This document shows positions 34,144-42,923 of a stretch of DNA of 64,000 bases, one piece after another (the stretch's first letter is position 1; every line of letters starts with the position of its first letter). Below the pieces are notes generated by a model. That model was given only the letters and a program-made list of their open reading frames with translations, made no database searches and was not told the DNA's origin. Origin of the DNA: Azophilus sp963663395 (GTDB taxonomy: Bacteria; Pseudomonadota; Gammaproteobacteria; Pseudomonadales; Azotimanducaceae). The stretch spans positions 3,720,001-3,784,000 of the forward strand of contig OY760226.1 of the NCBI GenBank assembly GCA_963663395.1, read 5' to 3'. The position numbers and the translations under genes were made by a program.

Positions 34144-35454
34144 TTACAGGTCGCCGCGGCCCTGCGTGAAGACAGCCTTGCGATGACTGAACGTTTCGAA
34201 GCTGTGACGGCCGTGGTACGCCCCCAAACCCGACGCTCCCGTGCCGCCGAACGGCATCTCGGGACTTGCCGCGTGCAACATCGTCCCGTTCACGCAGACA
34301 CCACCGGAACTCGTTCTCAAGAGCACCTCGTCTTCGACATTCTGCCGGCACGTGAAGAGGTAGAGCGCCAACGGCCTGTCCCTCTGATTCACGAATTCGA
34401 TGGCCTCCTCGATGCTGTCGACGGGGAGCACCGGGAGTACGGGCCCGAAGATTTCCTCCTTCATCACGTCGGAATCGGGTGCAACGTCCTGCAGGACTGT
34501 CGGCGCGATATATCGTTCCGCTTGTTCCGCCTCGCCTCCGAATGCCGGCCGCCCGTCCTTCATGAGACGTACGATTCGAGCGTGGTGACGCTCGTTGACG
34601 ATGCGCCCAAGATCAGCGCTCGACCGCGGGTTCGTTCCGAAGAGTTCCTCCGTAACGCGGGCGAGCGCCGCGACCAGTTCCTCTTCGCGTTCGCGCTTCA
34701 CGAGCACGTAGTCCGGGGCGATACAGATTTGTCCGGCGTTGAAATACTTGCCCCAGGCGATGCGTCGCGCAGCCGTGTCGAGATCGACATCGTCATCCAC
34801 GATGCACGGGCTCTTGCCGCCCAGCTCGAGCGTGACAGGCGTGAGCTGCTTTGCGGCCGCCTCGGCGATGATGCGCCCCACCGCCCCGCCACCGGTATAG
34901 AAGATGTGGTTCCACTCTTGTTCGAGCAACTCGGTTGTCTCGTCGGCTCGTCCCTCGACGACCGCAACGGCATCCGGGTCGAGGTATTCGGGAACCATTT
35001 CCGCCACCAGGGCCGAACATTGCGCGCTCAGTTCCGAGGGCTTGAGAACGGCGCAATTGCCCGCGGCCACGGCGCCGACCAGCGGCACGACGAGCAACTC
35101 CACCGGGCAGTTCCAGGGACCGATGATCAGGACGACGCCACGAGGATCCCGCACGATGCGTTGCCGGCCAGGAACCGGCAGCAGCCCGGCGGGCTCGGGT
35201 TGCATCCAGCTCTCGAGGTTGTCAAGCGCATAGGCGGTCTCGGTGGAGCAGACCTTCAACTCCAGCCGGCATTCCAGTTCGGGCCTCGTCATGTCCGCCC
35301 TCATGGCTTCGACCAATTCGTCACCCCGCAGTTCCAGCATCTCGTCGATCGCCTGCAGCTGGCGGCGCCGCCAGTGCAAAGGCCGGGTTCGGCCGCTGTC
35401 GAAGGTACGGCGCAGGTGCTCGACGGTTCCTGACTGTGAGGTGGTCTCGACCAT
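34144..35454 (-). CDS. Class 3-type aldehyde dehydrogenase
   Basis: A 436-residue NAD(P)-dependent aldehyde dehydrogenase, shorter than the usual ~480 as is typical of class 3. The cofactor segment IIGPWNCPVELLVVPLVGA, general base Glu210 (LELGGKSP) and nucleophile Cys244 in NAGQICIAPDYV are all present. It converts fatty, aromatic or isoprenoid aldehydes to acids. There is no dedicated aldehyde dehydrogenase in the first 10 kb, so this one could oxidise the aldehyde made by the GeoA-like enzyme, but it is 24 kb away. It lies nine bases after the acetyltransferase stop on the same strand. Confidence 0.95.
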   Translation of the reverse strand: MVETTSQSGTVEHLRRTFDSGRTRPLHWRRRQLQAIDEMLELRGDELVEAMRADMTRPELECRLELKVCSTETAYALDNLESWMQPEPAGLLPVPGRQRIVRDPRGVVLIIGPWNCPVELLVVPLVGAVAAGNCAVLKPSELSAQCSALVAEMVPEYLDPDAVAVVEGRADETTELLEQEWNHIFYTGGGAVGRIIAEAAAKQLTPVTLELGGKSPCIVDDDVDLDTAARRIAWGKYFNAGQICIAPDYVLVKREREEELVAALARVTEELFGTNPRSSADLGRIVNERHHARIVRLMKDGRPAFGGEAEQAERYIAPTVLQDVAPDSDVMKEEIFGPVLPVLPVDSIEEAIEFVNQRDRPLALYLFTCRQNVEDEVLLRTSSGGVCVNGTMLHAASPEMPFGGTGASGLGAYHGRHSFETFSHRKAVFTQGRGDL

Positions 35455-35463
35455 GTCTGCAGG

Positions 35464-36108
35464 CTATACCGGCTCGCGCACCATGAGCGTGAATGTCGGC
35501 GACGTCCCCACCTGCACCACCTGCATCACCTCGAATCCATGGCGCAGGTAGAACGGAACATTGCGCGGGTTCGACGATTCCAGGAAGGCCAGGGCGCCTT
35601 CCGCATCGACTTTGGGAAGCGCGTGTTTCATCAACAAGGACCCGAGGCCTTCATTCTGATGGTTGGGATCGACGCCGATCGCGAGCAGATACCAATGGGG
35701 TGCGTCGAGATGGAATTTTCCCATCTTGCCGAGCGCGGCGAAGAGATCATCGTTGCCGTCTTTGCAAGCTGTCTCCTGGATCAGCGCGTCCATCTTCCTG
35801 CGCCTCGCCTTCCCGGCCTCGACCTCAGCGTCCGAATTCTCCGGCGGGAACCAGATGGTGGCTGCCCTGAAGCCCTCGACGCAGTGCGCCGAGCGAACGG
35901 CGATCGCGGAGTGGATCTGGGTGCGCATCATCTCCGGGAAATGGGTCAGATGATCTCGCGGATCCGGATAGAACGACCGAACGGCGGGGTCTGTCGCGAA
36001 CGCGAGCGTCAATCCCGCGATCGTCTGTTCCGCGTCGGCCTCCGCCACGGTTCGAACTTTCGGGCGCGTCATCGACCTGCCCCTGGACTGTGTATCGAAC
36101 TCGGTCAT
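35464..36108 (-). CDS. GNAT family N-acetyltransferase
   Basis: A 214-residue GCN5-related acetyltransferase. The acetyl-CoA pyrophosphate loop lies in AIGVDPNHQNEGLGSLLM, preceded by the beta4 strand HWYLLAIGV and followed by FLESSNPRNVPFYLRHGFEV, typical of the family. GGAG precedes the ATG at 36108; a start at 36072 is possible. Target amine unknown. It leads into the aldehyde dehydrogenase gene. The gap 36109-36352 upstream holds an AT-rich stretch near 36255-36290 that may be its promoter and no convincing gene. Confidence 0.9.
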   Translation of the reverse strand: MTEFDTQSRGRSMTRPKVRTVAEADAEQTIAGLTLAFATDPAVRSFYPDPRDHLTHFPEMMRTQIHSAIAVRSAHCVEGFRAATIWFPPENSDAEVEAGKARRRKMDALIQETACKDGNDDLFAALGKMGKFHLDAPHWYLLAIGVDPNHQNEGLGSLLMKHALPKVDAEGALAFLESSNPRNVPFYLRHGFEVMQVVQVGTSPTFTLMVREPV

Positions 36109-36352
36109 CACATTCTCCGGTCACGCCGCTGCTGGAGCGAGTTCGAATCCGGCGAAGCGCCGAAACCGGCTGCGCATCAGCTCGTGCTGTTTACCGACGA
36201 CATCGCGCCGCATGGAGGCCCCTTCGCAACCCTGCCGAAGCTTCCCACGCTTCAAACAATACGCTTAATGATTGTACCATGTTAGATGATACTACGCGCT
36301 CGACGCCAACACGGAGATGGACCTCGCCATCGTGGTGTCTCCAACCCTGGAA

Positions 36353-37135
36353 TCACTCCCGGACCTCACCGCCGTCACGCAACTCCAGCACATCGATACT
36401 CGAGTTGCGTGGCAGACCTAACATGTGCACGACCGACCGAGCGGTGGTTCGAGGGTCGATGCCATCCCCCTCATGCTCGATGAACCCGCCGGCGTACGCC
36501 TCCCGGAAGAACGCTTCGGTACGCTCCGGGTCCCACCGGGCACCGGGCTGCCGGTCCGGTACGGCAACTCGCCCCGAGCGCAGCACGCCGACGCGTATAC
36601 CGAGGGGAGCAAGCTCGCGCTTGAGACCGCGGCTCAGCGTCTCCACCGCCGCCTTGGTGGACGAATAGCCCAGCAGATACGGAAACGGCCGCAACACCGC
36701 CTCTGAAGTAATGTTGACAATGTCACCCAACCTGGCGGTGCGCATGCGCACGACTGCTTCCCGGATGCAATACATCACGCCCAGCAGATTGGTTTGCACC
36801 GTGGCGTGCAACTCTTCGTCCGAGGCTTCCGCGATCCGGTAGATGGAAATGATGGCGGCGTTGTTGACCAGTACGCTAACACCGCCGAGCCCTTCATCGA
36901 CGCTGGCGAACGCAGCGCGGACACTGTCCGGATCGCGGATGTCGCAAACCACCGGCAAGACATCGCCTGCAAGTTTGCGGGCCGCCTGCTGCAAAACTTC
37001 CCTGCGCCGGGCCAGAAGCGCCACACGCATGCCTTCGCCCAGCAGCGCTTCGGCGATGTAGTATCCCACGCCATCGTGTCCGCCGGTCACCACGGCCACG
37101 CGTCCGCTCAGCGCTGACCCCTCGGATCCCGTCAT
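36353..37135 (-). CDS. Short-chain dehydrogenase/reductase
   Basis: Classical SDR of 260 residues with cofactor motif TGGHDGVG, NNA in the fourth strand, and the catalytic Ser/Tyr/Lys set (NITSEAV then YSSTK). It interconverts an alcohol and ketone with NAD(P)H. Basic residues after the second strand (LLARRREVL) suggest NADPH preference. It diverges from the ferredoxin gene across an 87-bp region rich in TA steps. Substrate unknown; neighbouring hydratases suggest acyl-CoA or alicyclic intermediates. Confidence 0.92.
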   Translation of the reverse strand: MTGSEGSALSGRVAVVTGGHDGVGYYIAEALLGEGMRVALLARRREVLQQAARKLAGDVLPVVCDIRDPDSVRAAFASVDEGLGGVSVLVNNAAIISIYRIAEASDEELHATVQTNLLGVMYCIREAVVRMRTARLGDIVNITSEAVLRPFPYLLGYSSTKAAVETLSRGLKRELAPLGIRVGVLRSGRVAVPDRQPGARWDPERTEAFFREAYAGGFIEHEGDGIDPRTTARSVVHMLGLPRNSSIDVLELRDGGEVRE

Positions 37136-37222
37136 GCGCGTCTCCCTTCGAGCCCACCGATATATATAACGTATCTACCTTTGTGTATAGTCTCACCCGC
37201 ATTTCCGTGGTCGGAGGCAGGG

Positions 37223-37417
37223 TTGCGAGCGATTTGCGACAAGTCGATTTGCCAGGGGCATGGCCGTTGCGAAGCGATGGCGCCGGAAGTCTACGTACTC
37301 GACGACAACGGCTACCTGGCGGCCGAAGAGATCGAGGTGCCGCCCGGGCTCGAGGATGCAGCGCGGCTAGGCGCGGCCTCCTGCCCGGAAGAGGCCATTA
37401 CCATCGTCGGGGGCTAA
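37223..37417 (+). CDS. P450-type small ferredoxin, 3Fe-4S
   Basis: A 64-residue ferredoxin. The ligand pattern is Cys10-x2-His13-x2-Cys16 and Cys54-Pro, where a histidine replaces the second cysteine; this variant is characteristic of ferredoxins serving bacterial P450s. The TTG at 37223 is selected because GGAGG lies five bases upstream and no ATG is available in frame near the first ligand. It is monocistronic, divergent from an SDR and convergent with the GntR gene (4-bp overlap at the stops). It could donate electrons to the P450 at 29539. Confidence 0.85.
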   Translation: MRAICDKSICQGHGRCEAMAPEVYVLDDNGYLAAEEIEVPPGLEDAARLGAASCPEEAITIVGG

Positions 37418-38187
37418 ACCAGCACCTCTACGAGAGTGTCCGGGCCGACCGTCTTGAAGACTATTTCCGCGCTACGCTTCAAGTGGCTGGTCAAATGCCG
37501 CTCGGCACCGTCCGCGTCACCCGCTTCCACCAGGTCGACCAGTTTTTTCTCCGACCGCACGCCCAGCTTTGCCTTGTCCACGTCGTAACTCGTGCCTACT
37601 ACATTGAGCAGATGCGCTTCCCAGATTTCGTGCATCACGTGTCCCAGCAGGGTCAGCGTCTCGTTGCCGGAGCCTTCGATCACCTTCAGGTGAAATTCGG
37701 CCGTGTGGTGGGAATAGGCTTCGGCATCATCGATCTGCGACTCGACTTCGCTGATGTGCTCGCGCAGTTCTGCAATGATGCGCCGGGGCCGGCGCAATGC
37801 CAGCAGCCGCGCAGCCGGAGGTTCCACGAGCAGGCGCGCGTCGCGAATGTCCCGCACCGTGGTCTTGCGCGTCTGGAGATACAACCCGGCATACCGCGCC
37901 ACCAGTTCAACCTCAGGCAACCGCACACGGGCACCGCCGCGCGAGCCGCGGGACACGCTGATCAGCAGCTCGGTCTCGAGAATCCGGAACGCTTCCCGCA
38001 TGGTAGGCCGGGAGACGCCGAATTCCTCAATCAGGGTTGACTCCGGGGGCAGGTTGTCGCCTTCGGTCAAGTCACCGAGAACGATGCGGCGGCGCAACTC
38101 GGCGGCCACCAGTTCGGCTGTCTTCGGCACCCGCACCGAGCCGAGGGTGCCTCTGCGCCGCAATTGTCCCCGTGCTGTTCTGTTCAA
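37414..38187 (-). CDS. GntR/FadR-type (FCD) transcriptional regulator
   Basis: A repressor of about 257 residues: winged helix-turn-helix (ELRRRIVLGDLTEGDNLPPE and FGVSRPTMREAFRILE) and an all-helical FCD effector domain with metal-ligand-like His residues (AEFHLKVIEGSGN). FCD regulators sense small organic acids or acyl compounds. The start is uncertain: the frame is open to 38226, TTG at 38187 has GGGAG upstream, and GTG at 38136 is also possible. It probably controls the divergent MaoC-HAD-enoyl-CoA hydratase operon and itself. Confidence 0.88.
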   Translation of the reverse strand: MNRTARGQLRRRGTLGSVRVPKTAELVAAELRRRIVLGDLTEGDNLPPESTLIEEFGVSRPTMREAFRILETELLISVSRGSRGGARVRLPEVELVARYAGLYLQTRKTTVRDIRDARLLVEPPAARLLALRRPRRIIAELREHISEVESQIDDAEAYSHHTAEFHLKVIEGSGNETLTLLGHVMHEIWEAHLLNVVGTSYDVDKAKLGVRSEKKLVDLVEAGDADGAERHLTSHLKRSAEIVFKTVGPDTLVEVLV

Positions 38188-38214
38188 TCTTGCGTGGCTC
38201 CCTACGATTAATTT

Positions 38215-38229
38215 TAATTGTATCAATTA
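38215..38229. promoter_or_regulatory. Candidate GntR/FCD operator
   Basis: TAATTG, three bases, CAATTA form a perfect palindrome between the GntR gene and the divergent hydratase operon. Its core TTGTATCAA approximates the TNGTNNNACNA pattern known for FadR-like regulators. The position about 28 bp upstream of the proposed start fits autoregulation. Confidence 0.5.
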
Positions 38230-38362
38230 TCTACATGTTTTGCCGCCTAATCCACAATCGCGCCGTTTCGTCAAAAATTCATCTAACTTAGTTATATGTT
38301 GTTGACTGGAAGGACCGTGCCGCTATGCTGCCCTTCCCACTGATCGAACTGATGGAGCGGCC

Positions 38363-39688
38363 ATGGCCGAAGCAAAGTCAAGGGTGAGCGATGCCTTCAA
38401 GGTCGACGACAAGCTCGAGAAGGAGTTTGAACAGGCCCTCAAGTATGAGTTGAAGGACCAAGACATCGAACGGGCCAGGCTGCTGGTCGGGGTGAATGTC
38501 GCCAGCAGGGAGCGGGAACTCTTCTCCGAAGCCACGCCGGATGCCATCCGCAACTGGGCCCAGGGCATGGGCGATGACAACCCCCTGTACACCGACGAAA
38601 GCTACGGCCCCACCACAAGGTGGGGCACGCAGATTGCCCACGGCACCATGGTCGGTCACGTGAAGACCCCCATGATGGGCGACCCGATGCCAGAGGAATT
38701 GAAAAAGGCCACCAAGGGCCTGTTCCGCGGCGTGCACGTCTTTGTTTCCGGGGGTACCTGGGACTGGTACCGGCACCTGCGCCCCGGCGACCGCGTCTTC
38801 ACCTATAGGGGTGAAGAATCCGTGGAGGAAAAGAAATCCGAGTTCGCGGAACGCTCCGTCATACGCGTGAGCCGCAGCGTGAACATCAATCAGCACGGCG
38901 AGGTGGTGGGCGTTTATCGCACGCTGCGCGTGGAAACCGAGCGCAGAAAATCCCGCAGCAAAGGCAAGTACGCCGGCATCGAGGCTGCCAACTACACCGA
39001 TGAGGATTACGAGCGCATCGACGCCGTCTACCAGGCGGAGCACGCCCGCGGTCCGGAAAAGCGCTATTGGGAAGACGTCGAGGTGGGCGATGAGATGCAA
39101 CCCATGGTGAAAGGCCCCCTCACCGTTTCCGAGATCATCGCCGTGCATGCCGGCGGCTACGGCTTCGTGCCCTATGGCCTCAAGTCGTCCCGGCTTGGCT
39201 ACAAGAACCGCAAGCGCATCGCGCCGTTCTATATCAAGAACGAGATGGGGGTGTGGGACGTGGCGCAGCGCCTGCATTGGGACAACGAATGGGCCAAGGC
39301 CATCGGCAATCCGCTGGCATACGACTACGGCGTGATGCGGCAATGCTGGTTGTACCACATGGTGTCTGACTGGTGCGGCGACGACGCCTTCATCGAGCGT
39401 CTCGAGGACTCCATTCGCAAGTTCAACTACCAGGGGGATACCCAGTTTCTTACCGGCAAGGTGGTGAACAAGCGCGAACAGGACGGGCGCTACCTGGTCG
39501 ACCTGGAAATGCACATGGTAAACCAGCGCGGCACCGAGACCGCCTACGGTTCAGCCACGGTCTCCCTGCCGTCCCGGGAGGCGGGCCTGCCGCCCCTGCC
39601 CGCGGTACCGGTGGCGTTGCAACGGGAAGCTGCACGCATGTTCGCGCGCCACAACGAACTTCTGGCGGAGCGTCGACGGAGCGGATGA
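38363..39688 (+). CDS. Double-hotdog acyl-CoA dehydratase (FAS1-like/MaoC)
   Basis: A 441-residue protein with two hotdog halves. The N-terminal half has ATPDAIRNWAQGMGDDNPLYTDESY and GTQIAHGTMVG, the FAS1-like dehydratase form, and the C-terminal half begins with KRYWEDVEVGDEM. The hydratase substrate would be a 2-enoyl or 3-hydroxyacyl-CoA in a beta-oxidation-like sequence. Full-length fused forms such as this combine what in steroid side-chain degradation are separate ChsH1/ChsH2 subunits. It opens an operon with a HAD protein and an enoyl-CoA hydratase, both coupled by ATGA. Confidence 0.85.
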   Translation: MAEAKSRVSDAFKVDDKLEKEFEQALKYELKDQDIERARLLVGVNVASRERELFSEATPDAIRNWAQGMGDDNPLYTDESYGPTTRWGTQIAHGTMVGHVKTPMMGDPMPEELKKATKGLFRGVHVFVSGGTWDWYRHLRPGDRVFTYRGEESVEEKKSEFAERSVIRVSRSVNINQHGEVVGVYRTLRVETERRKSRSKGKYAGIEAANYTDEDYERIDAVYQAEHARGPEKRYWEDVEVGDEMQPMVKGPLTVSEIIAVHAGGYGFVPYGLKSSRLGYKNRKRIAPFYIKNEMGVWDVAQRLHWDNEWAKAIGNPLAYDYGVMRQCWLYHMVSDWCGDDAFIERLEDSIRKFNYQGDTQFLTGKVVNKREQDGRYLVDLEMHMVNQRGTETAYGSATVSLPSREAGLPPLPAVPVALQREAARMFARHNELLAERRRSG

Positions 39689-40137
39689 ATCACCCCGACG
39701 CGGTGTGGGTATTCGATGTGGACGGGACGCTGATCGGTTCCGTGCGCAGCGACATTCTGCGGCCGGGCGCCATGGAACTGCTGGATCGGCTGCGCAATGC
39801 CGGGGCGACGCTGGTGCTGTGGAGCGCCGGCGGCGCCGATTACGCGAAAAACATGCTCGCGCAGTTTCGCATCGACCACTATTTCGCCGCCTTCTACAGC
39901 AAGGACCGGCGGGGCTCGGACGGCCGCTATGTGGTCGATCACCTACGCCCCGAACACCGGCCGGGAACGCTGGTAGACGATTACCCCATCGACGTTCCGC
40001 AGACGCCGCGCGTCATCGGCGTCCCGCAGTTTCTGGGCGGCAACCCCCATGACCTGGGGCTTGAGGGCGCTCTGGATATCGCCCGCTGCCTGGAACCGCT
40101 GCCCGGGGCCGGCGACGCGTGCGGACTACGCCCATGA
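39685..40137 (+). CDS. Small HAD-superfamily phosphatase-like protein
   Basis: A 150-residue HAD protein lacking a large cap domain. Motif I is FDVDGT (Asp11 and Asp13) and motif II the WSAGG turn; the late acidic motif is LVDDYP. It should hydrolyse a small phosphate ester or phosphoprotein. The ATG overlaps the dehydratase stop and its own stop overlaps the next start, so it is translated with both acyl-CoA enzymes; why a phosphatase sits there is not clear. Confidence 0.85.
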   Translation: MNHPDAVWVFDVDGTLIGSVRSDILRPGAMELLDRLRNAGATLVLWSAGGADYAKNMLAQFRIDHYFAAFYSKDRRGSDGRYVVDHLRPEHRPGTLVDDYPIDVPQTPRVIGVPQFLGGNPHDLGLEGALDIARCLEPLPGAGDACGLRP

Positions 40138-40916
40138 GCCAACCGCTGGTGCTTTACGAGGAACGGGGTGCGGTCGCCCTGATCACCTACAACCGCCCCG
40201 AAACGCGCAATGCCTGGAACGTGCAGATGATCCGTGAAGCCATGGCGGCGGTCGAGCGCGGCAACTCCTCAGACACCGTGGGCGCCATCGTGATCACCGC
40301 TTCCGGGCCCGTGTTCTGCTCCGGTGTCGATTTCAAATCCCCGCCGGAGCCAAAAGATCCGGAAACCGGAATTCGCCCCAGGGTCTCCACCATCGGCATG
40401 GCCCGAGACACCAGCTGGCTGCACCTGCTCGCAGGCTCCAAGCCCAGCATCGCCGCCATAAACGGGCGCGCCATCGGCCTTGGCGTTACCCACACGCTGG
40501 CCGCCGACATTCGCATGGGCGCCGCTTCATCGAGCTACTCCTTTGCGTTTCTGGAGCGCGGCACCATGCCGGAATTCGGGTGCACCGCCTTGCTGCCGCG
40601 AATTGTCGGCTACGGCCGTGCCATGGACATCTGCCTCAGCGCGCAAACCCTGACCGCGCCCGAAGCCCGTGAGGTCGGTCTGATCACCCGCATCGCGCCG
40701 GACGACGAACTTCTCGAACAGGCCCTGGCGCTCGGCGAACGGCTCGCGAGCTTCCCCGCACTGGCCATGGGGCTCACCCGGCGAATGTTGCAGGCAAACG
40801 CTACCGAGAGCGACCTCAATGTCATGCTGGGTACAGAACGGGAAGCTTTCGTGTCGTACATCAAAGCGACGCGCAACAGCAACGCGGTCAACACCACGAT
40901 CAAGGCGCCGCAGTAA
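40134..40916 (+). CDS. Enoyl-CoA hydratase/isomerase (crotonase family)
   Basis: A 260-residue crotonase. The CoA-binding segment ITYNRPETRNAWN, oxyanion hole residues near FCSGVDF and AAINGRAIGLGVTHTLAADIRM, and the downstream FAFLERGTMPEFGCTALLPRIVG are all typical. At the usual catalytic Glu region Glu is seen in FLERG and PEFG. It is a hydratase, isomerase or hydrolase on acyl-CoA. Start chosen at 40134 because it overlaps the HAD stop (ATGA). Together with the double-hotdog hydratase it suggests two hydration or isomerisation steps in one pathway. Confidence 0.92.
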   Translation: MSQPLVLYEERGAVALITYNRPETRNAWNVQMIREAMAAVERGNSSDTVGAIVITASGPVFCSGVDFKSPPEPKDPETGIRPRVSTIGMARDTSWLHLLAGSKPSIAAINGRAIGLGVTHTLAADIRMGAASSSYSFAFLERGTMPEFGCTALLPRIVGYGRAMDICLSAQTLTAPEAREVGLITRIAPDDELLEQALALGERLASFPALAMGLTRRMLQANATESDLNVMLGTEREAFVSYIKATRNSNAVNTTIKAPQ

Positions 40917-40924
40917 CCGCCGGC

Positions 40925-41908
40925 TCAGGCGCCTTCGCTGCCCATCTCCAGCACCACCTTGCCCAGGGTCTGCCCGCTTGCCACGGCCTGCATGGCCTCT
41001 ACGACCTCGCGCAGCGGATAAACCGCACTGATTCTCGGGCGCAGCCCCTCCGCCACCAGCCGATCGACACTTGCCTCGGCCTCGGCCGCGCGTTCCGGCG
41101 CGTTGTCGGCGAAGGTGCGTATGTCTAGGCCCCGAATCTGCACCCCTTTCAGCAGCACCAGGTTCAGGGGAATGCGCGGAATCTCGCCGCAGGCGTAGCC
41201 GACGGTGACAAAGCGACCGCCGAAGCGCATGGCGCGCAGCGCCACCTCGGCAAGCGCGCCGCCCACCGGATCGATCACGATATCGGAACCGCCCCCCGTC
41301 GCCTCGCGAATGGCTTCCTTGAGATCCGCCCGCCCCGACAGCAACGCGGCATCGGCCCCCCAATTCAGGCATGCCGACAGCTTGGCTTCGGTGGACGCCA
41401 GCGCCAGAGTGCGGCAACCCAGGCGCCCGGCGGCATCGACAGCCGCGGAGCCAACGCCGCCCGCCGCCCCGGTGACGGCCACCCACTCACCGGGTTGTGC
41501 CTCGGCCACGCCGACCAGTGCCGCGCAGGCCGTGCGCCCGGTGACGCCGAAACTCGCGCCTTCGGCAAAGCTCAGCCCCTCGGGGAGCACGCTCAGACGA
41601 TCGCGCGGCAGCACCACCTGCTCGGCAAAGGCGCCCACCATCTGCGACCCGTGCACCCTGGCCCCCGGCACCAGGTCGGCGACCGCGGCGCCAACCTCAA
41701 GCACCTCCCCGGCAAACTCGCTTCCCGGCGTGAAAGGCACGGGTACCGGCACCTGGTAGCGGTTGGCCGCAATGAGTACGTCCGGGAAATTGACCGATGC
41801 CGCGCGTACTCCGACCCGCACCTCATGCGACTGCGGGCCCGGTGTGGGCATCTCCTCCAGGACGATGGATTCCGGCGGCCCGTGCGCGTACAGGCGTGCT
41901 GCGAGCAT
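40925..41908 (-). CDS. NADPH:quinone oxidoreductase-like (zinc-free MDR)
   Basis: A 327-residue medium-chain reductase without zinc-binding cysteines. The nucleotide-binding stretch VAVTGAAGGVGSAAVDAAGRL (about residues 140-160) and GSEFAGEVLEVG are the quinone oxidoreductase pattern. Such enzymes reduce enones or quinones with NADPH; terpenoid enones are known substrates of relatives. It follows the APH-like gene after two bases on the minus strand and so ends the amidohydrolase-APH-reductase operon. Confidence 0.92.
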   Translation of the reverse strand: MLAARLYAHGPPESIVLEEMPTPGPQSHEVRVGVRAASVNFPDVLIAANRYQVPVPVPFTPGSEFAGEVLEVGAAVADLVPGARVHGSQMVGAFAEQVVLPRDRLSVLPEGLSFAEGASFGVTGRTACAALVGVAEAQPGEWVAVTGAAGGVGSAAVDAAGRLGCRTLALASTEAKLSACLNWGADAALLSGRADLKEAIREATGGGSDIVIDPVGGALAEVALRAMRFGGRFVTVGYACGEIPRIPLNLVLLKGVQIRGLDIRTFADNAPERAAEAEASVDRLVAEGLRPRISAVYPLREVVEAMQAVASGQTLGKVVLEMGSEGA

Positions 41909-41910
41909 CT

Positions 41911-42912
41911 TCAGCCGAGGAACTGCGCGGCCCAGTCGAGGAGCCGCGGGATATTCTCCTCCATGCTCGCCGTGTCGACGCCTTCCCGGGCCAGGCGGCG
42001 ATTGTTCTTGACGATCAGTGCCGATGCCGCCGCCTGCTTGTAGCGCACCAGGGCAGCGAACCAGCCGAAGTCCTGCACGGGCCGGCCGGACGCCTGTTCA
42101 TAGGCACCGGCAAGCTCGTCAACCGGCGGCATGCGGTCACCGCCAGGCTTCCTGTTCGGGTGACGCCAGTCGCTGTTCAACAGAAACCAGGCCAGATCCA
42201 GCCGCGGGTCGCCCAATGACCAGATCTCCCAGTCGATCAGTGCGCGGATCTCGCTGCCCACGCACTGCATGTTGCCCAGGCGATAGTCGCCGTGCAGCAC
42301 CACCGGGGGCAGCTTTTCCGGCAATGCCGCCTGCAGGGCCGCATTGACGGCGTCTGCACGGCCATCGCCCTGCAATCCTTCGTCTACCGTGGAGAAAGCG
42401 CGCTGCCAGCGTCCGACCTCCCGGGCGAGATCGGTTTCCCGTTCGTCTTCGAACTGGCCGGCATCCGCCCGCTGCAGGGCGGCCAGCATGCGCGCTGCGG
42501 CGAACGCTCGCGCCGTAACCTGGGCGTCGCTCACATCCGGGTTGCCGCCACGCAGCACGGGCTCGTAGCTCTCTCCGGCCACAAAGCTCATGACCACCAG
42601 GGGCGGGATCGCGGGCGGCGTCCCGGCATCGGTGCCGAGCACGGACGGCACCATGACCCCGTCGGCGTCGGCCAGACCCCTGAGCACTTTCGCCTGGCGC
42701 AAAACGTCCCGGTTACGCACCGGTTCCAGCCCCGGTGGAGCTGCCTTGATGACTACCTTGCGCGGCTCGCCGCCGTGCAGTTGCGCGGAATAGGTAAAGC
42801 TCGACGACCCCCCGTGCAGCGCCTCCACCTGATCGATGCCAGCGCCCACTGCCGCGGACGCGCGCCGCGCCAGTTCGTCCGGATCCGGCGCGGTGACCTT
42901 ACTCGAGCTCAC
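41911..42912 (-). CDS. Aminoglycoside phosphotransferase (APH)-like kinase
   Basis: A 333-residue protein-kinase-fold phosphotransferase. The catalytic loop VVLHGDYRLGNMQC and the metal-binding ALIDWEIWSLGDPRLDLAW are intact, so activity is expected. In catabolic loci such genes resemble the kinase domain of ACAD11, which phosphorylates 4-hydroxyacyl-CoA before elimination; antibiotic resistance is less likely. The GTG at 42912 lies 11 bp after the amidohydrolase stop. Together with an acyl-CoA dehydrogenase elsewhere in the window this may form the split ACAD11-like system. Confidence 0.88.
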   Translation of the reverse strand: MSSSKVTAPDPDELARRASAAVGAGIDQVEALHGGSSSFTYSAQLHGGEPRKVVIKAAPPGLEPVRNRDVLRQAKVLRGLADADGVMVPSVLGTDAGTPPAIPPLVVMSFVAGESYEPVLRGGNPDVSDAQVTARAFAAARMLAALQRADAGQFEDERETDLAREVGRWQRAFSTVDEGLQGDGRADAVNAALQAALPEKLPPVVLHGDYRLGNMQCVGSEIRALIDWEIWSLGDPRLDLAWFLLNSDWRHPNRKPGGDRMPPVDELAGAYEQASGRPVQDFGWFAALVRYKQAAASALIVKNNRRLAREGVDTASMEENIPRLLDWAAQFLG

Positions 42913-42923
42913 GTTCCAGCCTG

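Noticed and set aside
36135..36165. tRNA-like T-loop sequence GTTCGAATCC
   Set aside because: No matching acceptor stem, D-arm or anticodon stem could be drawn on either side; a chance match.
36286..36352. Short plus-strand frame with DLAIVV-like start
   Set aside because: Too short, no ribosome site and no family; part of the gap between acetyltransferase and SDR.
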